Assembly (NCBI GenBank): GCA_030756715.1 | Contig: JAVBJD010000006.1 | Location: forward strand, 1 to 42,798 | Length of the DNA stretch: 42,798 nucleotides | Source: Conexivisphaerales archaeon | GTDB lineage: Archaea; Thermoproteota; Nitrososphaeria; Conexivisphaerales; UBA164 | Direction: 5' to 3' | In this document: one piece after another, positions 38,534 to 42,798 of the stretch | How the letters are laid out: each line of letters opens with the position of its first letter | Position numbering within the stretch: the stretch's first letter is position 1 | Notes under the pieces: model-generated | The model's input: the letters and a program-made list of their open reading frames with translations, nothing else | Told to the model about the DNA's origin: nothing | Databases searched by the model: none | Made by a program: the position numbers and the translations under genes

Positions 38534-39405
38534 ACAGGATAGATTTTAGCTATAGTGTCTTTTTCAAATTTTTCTTTTATGCTGTTTTTAATGCCAGTGA
38601 AAAGCTTCTCATAAACCTTTAATATTTCTATTACATTCATGGCATTTTCATCTGAAAATTTAGATAACTCAAAAATGTTAGTTATATAGATCAGTTTTAT
38701 AGATAGCAGGTCAAAGTTTGGCTGAGTTTCTATGTTATACTTTTTTGACAGATAAGTTGCGGCCTCTTGCAGATCTCTGCATTTGACTTTTTGCTTAATA
38801 AACAAAGATTCTGATGCTGGAGTTTGACCAGCTAGAGCGCACACTTTATAATTGTGAAGATCAATCAAAGCCTGGGTTGCCATGTTATAGCCAGCATCTT
38901 TAATTATTTCGATCAGTTCTATTTTCTCAAAGGCGAAATTTAGCAATCCGATGTCCTTGTAGCTTTGCCAAATTTCAAGAGGAAATTTTATTTGCATATC
39001 CAGGCTATAGCTGCCAAGCTTTATCTTTGTAAGATCGCTTGTATTTTCTACTTTTTTTATCTGATCTTCAGCAAGAGGCTTTGACTGGTATGTATAGTAA
39101 TATAACTTTTGTCCTGTTACATTTTTTAACATCGCATTTTTTATATTTTCTAAAACTAACGAGTTAAACTCGCCCAAAGCTTTACGTGTTTCTTTAGATA
39201 GCTCATAAGCAAAACGGCCTACAAGCTCTTTAAAGTATTCTTCAACTGTGTTAACTTGAATTGGATAATTTATCTTTCTGCTAATTCTTTCCAAAAGTTC
39301 CTTTTCGTTGTTCAGCTCAATATATCTTTCCGCTTCCGCTATCGATGGTAATTTGGATAGAAATGCCCTTGATCTGGATATCGCATATATAACGCTACCC
39401 TTCAA
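38530..39405 (-). CDS. atpC: A/V-type ATP synthase subunit C
   Basis: YAISRSRAFLSKL start and helical V-ATPase d/C pattern; adjacent to an H/G-like subunit. Confidence 0.7.
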   Translation of the reverse strand: MKGSVIYAISRSRAFLSKLPSIAEAERYIELNNEKELLERISRKINYPIQVNTVEEYFKELVGRFAYELSKETRKALGEFNSLVLENIKNAMLKNVTGQKLYYYTYQSKPLAEDQIKKVENTSDLTKIKLGSYSLDMQIKFPLEIWQSYKDIGLLNFAFEKIELIEIIKDAGYNMATQALIDLHNYKVCALAGQTPASESLFIKQKVKCRDLQEAATYLSKKYNIETQPNFDLLSIKLIYITNIFELSKFSDENAMNVIEILKVYEKLFTGIKNSIKEKFEKDTIAKIYPV

Positions 39406-39721
39406 TTTTTTTCTCTAACTCCTGTTTGATGACTTCCTTTAAAAGTTCCCAGTTATTTTTAAAAATCGTTTCGATGCGTTCAACTTCTTCGCTGTATTTA
39501 TTTTTTATATCTTCGCATTCATTCTCTATGAGCGGCTTCGAGTCGTCTAAAATTTTCTTTGCCTCAGCTTTTTTGTTTTCCAAATATTTCTTTTTCGCTT
39601 CCTCTCCCAGCTTCTCAGCATAATTTTTTAAATCTTCAGAATAACCAGAAGCCTTGTTCTGCAGTTCATCAAGCTTTTGATTGATTTCTTTAACATAATT
39701 TAAAAGCTCATCAGCTTGCAT
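39395..39721 (-). CDS. A/V-type ATP synthase peripheral-stalk subunit (H/G- or E-like coiled coil)
   Basis: 108-aa charged coiled coil immediately upstream of subunit C, with an 11-nt overlap. Confidence 0.6.
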   Translation of the reverse strand: MQADELLNYVKEINQKLDELQNKASGYSEDLKNYAEKLGEEAKKKYLENKKAEAKKILDDSKPLIENECEDIKNKYSEEVERIETIFKNNWELLKEVIKQELEKKIEG

Positions 39722-39782
39722 CGTAATAATTATCTATTTATTAATATAAATTTATTATGCCATATCTTTCTATAATAAAAGC

Positions 39783-40295
39783 ATGGGTAATGAACGAGAA
39801 ATAAAACTTAAAGTCCCAGATGATTTTAATTTGGAAGATTATTTGATTAATAACGGAGGTAAATTAATTAAAAAGGAAAAACAAATAGATATATATTTGG
39901 ATTTTGACGATTTAAGAATTAAAAGCTCCGGTTCAGCTCTAAGGCTTAGAATTTCTGACAAAAACTATTTTATAACTTTTAAAGGGCCGCAGAAAAAAGA
40001 CATAGTTAAGAACAGAGATGAATACGAGGTAAAGGTCTCTGATTACGAACAGACCTTAAAAATTTTTGAATCAATAGGGATTAAAGAAAAATTTAGAATA
40101 ATAAAAAACAGGTCAACGGTTCGCTTTAATGGTTTGAACTTTGAAGTTGATGATGTAGAAGGGTTAGGAAAATTTGTAGAAATTGAAGTAAAATCCGATA
40201 AAGAAATAGAGCAGGTGAAAAAAATAATAGAAATAGCCGGTATTGAATGGAATCCAATATTAAAAGGTTACGCTGAGCTGAAAGTCAAGAAATAA
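39783..40295 (+). CDS. CYTH domain protein (class IV adenylate cyclase/thiamine triphosphatase family)
   Basis: EREIKLKV (ExExK), IDIYLDF, ALRLRIS, ITFKGP, DDVEGLGKFVEIE. Confidence 0.93.
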   Translation: MGNEREIKLKVPDDFNLEDYLINNGGKLIKKEKQIDIYLDFDDLRIKSSGSALRLRISDKNYFITFKGPQKKDIVKNRDEYEVKVSDYEQTLKIFESIGIKEKFRIIKNRSTVRFNGLNFEVDDVEGLGKFVEIEVKSDKEIEQVKKIIEIAGIEWNPILKGYAELKVKK

Positions 40296-40361
40296 TATTT
40301 AAAGTTTGTTAGTAATATTTATATAGAGGATATATACATATTTTTATGAGGCAATTTTAAT

Positions 40362-41300
40362 ATGTCATACAAAAGGGTTTCTCCATCGGATATAGATAAC
40401 ATAGACAGGTGTCCGAGATGTGGATCAAAGGATCTTCTGATGGACGTAAACACCGGCGAAATAATCTGCGCTAACTGTGGTTTCGTTATAAAAGAGAAAG
40501 TTGAAGACTTAAAACCAGAATGGAGAGCTTTTTCAAAGGAAGAAAAAGAGGACAGAAGCAGGGCAGGCATACCTTTGTCTATAGCAATGCATGACATGGG
40601 ACTTTCAACAGTCATGGACCAGTCTGATAAAGATGCTTCTGGAAAATCCCTCACTGGTTTTAACAAAAGCACCTTTGACAGGCTCAGGATGTGGGATAGC
40701 AGAAGCCAGATTCATGAGCCTGCAGAAAGAAACCTCAGACAGGCTTTTAACGAGCTCGACAGGCTTGCTGATAAGCTCAGCGTTTCAGAAAATGTTGTGG
40801 AAAGAGCCGCGTACATCTATAGGAAAGCTCTTGAAAAAGGCTTGGTAAGAGGCAGAAGCATAAGTGCTCTGATTGCTGCATCCCTTTATGCGGCTTGCAG
40901 AGCGCTCGAAATACCCAGAACTTTAAAAGATATAGCGGCTGTTTCCAGCATTAAGAAAAAAGACATAGCTAGATGCTACAGGCTTATTTTAAGGGAATTG
41001 GACATTAAGATGCCAATAATAGATCCAATAAAATCGGTTAGCAGGATTGCTGCCAAGGCAGGCCTCAGTGAAAAGACTACGAGGAAAGCAATAGAAATAA
41101 TCAAAAAAGCTATGCAATCCGGCATATCTGCGGGTAAAGATCCTATGGGTCTAGCTGCTGCGGCCCTTTATGTTGCTTGTGTTTTAGAAGGGGAGAACAA
41201 GACTCAAAAAGACATAGCTGAAGCAGCTGGAGTAACAGAAGTTACCATTAGAAATAGATACAAAGGCTTGAAGGCAACGCTTAATTTACCAGAGCTCTAG
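40362..41300 (+). CDS. tfb: Transcription initiation factor B (TFB)
   Basis: N-terminal Zn ribbon CPRCGS...CANCG, B-finger region GIPLSIAMHDMGLSTVM, two cyclin-like repeats. Confidence 0.97.
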   Translation: MSYKRVSPSDIDNIDRCPRCGSKDLLMDVNTGEIICANCGFVIKEKVEDLKPEWRAFSKEEKEDRSRAGIPLSIAMHDMGLSTVMDQSDKDASGKSLTGFNKSTFDRLRMWDSRSQIHEPAERNLRQAFNELDRLADKLSVSENVVERAAYIYRKALEKGLVRGRSISALIAASLYAACRALEIPRTLKDIAAVSSIKKKDIARCYRLILRELDIKMPIIDPIKSVSRIAAKAGLSEKTTRKAIEIIKKAMQSGISAGKDPMGLAAAALYVACVLEGENKTQKDIAEAAGVTEVTIRNRYKGLKATLNLPEL

Positions 41301-41342
41301 AATTTTTAATTAAGATTTCCATAAAATTTAAATTTTTATTTT

Positions 41343-41358
41343 TGTTAACATGTTAACA
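41343..41358. promoter_or_regulatory. Perfect 16-bp palindrome TGTTAACATGTTAACA (candidate autoregulatory operator)
   Basis: Equal to its own reverse complement, made of two TGTTAACA octamers; ends 1 nt before the ATG of the Lrp/AsnC gene. Confidence 0.6.
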
Positions 41359-41359
41359 T

Positions 41360-41821
41360 ATGCAAAAATCTTTAAAAATAGACGATAAAGATATTAAAAT
41401 TTTAACTGAACTTACTCGAGATGCAAGTCAGAGCATTCCTAAGCTCAGCAAAAAGCTAAATCTTGATCCAAGCGTTGTTTATTCGAGGATAAGAAGGTTA
41501 CAAAAGCTTGGTTATATTCAAGGCTTTACAACAGTAGTAAATGATGAGCTTCTAGGATGGAAGGTTTTAGCTATAATAGGCATAAATGCAGAATCGAAAA
41601 AGAGAGATTTGGTTTATGAAACACTTTATAAAATGCCAGAAGTTAGAACCGTAATAGAGGTTACGGGAAGATACGATTTTCTGGTTTTCCTTAAAGCAAA
41701 ATCTATAGAAGACCTTCACTCGCTCATCACAGATAAAGTAGGGGCTATCGATGGCGTAACATATACCGAAACATTCATATCTTTAAGGTCAAAGGCTAAA
41801 ACCTTTGAGCTTCTTATTTAG
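41360..41821 (+). CDS. Lrp/AsnC family transcriptional regulator
   Basis: DDKDIKILTELTRDASQSIPKLSKKLNLDPSVVYSRIRRLQKLGYIQGF HTH plus RAM domain. Confidence 0.95.
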   Translation: MQKSLKIDDKDIKILTELTRDASQSIPKLSKKLNLDPSVVYSRIRRLQKLGYIQGFTTVVNDELLGWKVLAIIGINAESKKRDLVYETLYKMPEVRTVIEVTGRYDFLVFLKAKSIEDLHSLITDKVGAIDGVTYTETFISLRSKAKTFELLI

Positions 41822-41823
41822 GT

Positions 41824-42747
41824 TTGATGAAAGGCTATATTATTTTAAAAACTAAAAGCAAAGAAGAGGCATACTGTATAAAAAAACTAATTAAAGAAAA
41901 AAGCACAGCGTTTAATAATTACCTGGTAATTAAGCCTAGGGATTTAGATTCATTCGAAAATTATCAAAGACTATGCGGTGTTGATAAAGCATATTATGCG
42001 TTCAGGTTTAATTCAACAAATGATGTTGCAGCTTACATAGAAAAAACCGCGAAGACTAAGCCCATCAACTTTGTTTATGAAGAAGGTTCTCAAGAAGATC
42101 TTTACAAACTTATAGAAGATTATTTGCACATATCTGAAAATGGGAGGGTCAGCGAAATTGAACCCAAGGAAATATTTAAACTTCTCGAGATAAATGGTTT
42201 ACACTATTTGGTTCAGTATGAAACGTATGGGCCTGGTGGGTTTTGTAACGAAAAAGGAGAACGTTCGGTGTTTATAGATGGGAGTTACGAAAGTTATTGT
42301 TTAGCTTATAAGTTTCTTTATAATGGTCAGAATTTACTTGCAATAATACCTTTTAATAAATCCGAAAGTGAGTTGAGAAATATTCTGATAAATTTAATTA
42401 TGCTATCTAGGAGTTGCCAAAACAGAAAAGTAAATTTATACATATGCCGTTTAGATTCACCTGCTACTTATGATAACAAAATCGGAGTAAAAATTTCGAG
42501 TCCAATTTTTATGCCTGGAGGCAGCATATATAATGAAAAAATCATAAGTATACCTATAGAGCTGCTAAATGATATTAAAATTCCTGCAGAAATAAAACAA
42601 ATTAAATCAGAAACAATTTTCCACGATCCTTTAAAATGCAACCTTAAAGCTGGAGTATATATTATTGATGCACAAAATAAACCGGTTAATTCTATAATTG
42701 ATAATGTATTAGAAAAGTTAAAGGTCAATAAAAATTCAAAATTTTGA
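41824..42747 (+). CDS. Hypothetical protein, possibly a degenerate ThiI-like THUMP/PP-loop protein
   Basis: 307-aa ORF; YGPGGFCNEKGERSVFIDGSYESYCLAYKFLYNGQNLLAIIPF parallels ThiI [32 protein letters not shown], but without SGGxDS. Confidence 0.55.
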   Translation: MMKGYIILKTKSKEEAYCIKKLIKEKSTAFNNYLVIKPRDLDSFENYQRLCGVDKAYYAFRFNSTNDVAAYIEKTAKTKPINFVYEEGSQEDLYKLIEDYLHISENGRVSEIEPKEIFKLLEINGLHYLVQYETYGPGGFCNEKGERSVFIDGSYESYCLAYKFLYNGQNLLAIIPFNKSESELRNILINLIMLSRSCQNRKVNLYICRLDSPATYDNKIGVKISSPIFMPGGSIYNEKIISIPIELLNDIKIPAEIKQIKSETIFHDPLKCNLKAGVYIIDAQNKPVNSIIDNVLEKLKVNKNSKF

Positions 42748-42798
42748 ATAAGAAAAGTTTATATAGTATTTATGGTTGAATAAAATACGAATGAACAA

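Noticed and set aside
1-42798. CRISPR array, provirus or new defence island
   Set aside because: No regularly spaced direct repeats were seen and no integrase, capsid, Cas or toxin-antitoxin-like genes were recognised; the gene content is mainly housekeeping.

Overview
The window is a gene-dense, AT-rich archaeal chromosome segment. S25e, archaeal V-type ATPase subunits, KEOPS Pcc1, Gar1, aIF5A, TFB and a thermosome point to an archaeon, and S25e suggests the TACK side; this is an inference from gene content. Most of it is housekeeping: translation and RNA modification, NurA-HerA, a late cobalamin cluster, amino-acid metabolism, chaperones, transporters and one tRNA-Ala(UGC). I found no CRISPR array, provirus or obvious new multi-gene defence system. 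The best non-routine signals are: (1) a complete ~997-bp insertion sequence at 19893-20889 with 16-bp terminal inverted repeats (15/16) and a perfect 9-bp target duplication GTCTAAACA, but a broken transposase; (2) a Pus10-like protein whose catalytic-motif region looks degenerate; (3) a terminal ORF resembling a ThiI-type THUMP/PP-loop protein with a lost PP-loop; (4) an IS605/TnpB right-end (omega-RNA-like) remnant at the left edge; (5) a GC-rich, ACA-ending stem structure abutting tRNA-Ala; (6) a perfect 16-bp palindrome next to the start codon of an Lrp/AsnC regulator. All homology statements come from motif recognition by eye. No database search was run.
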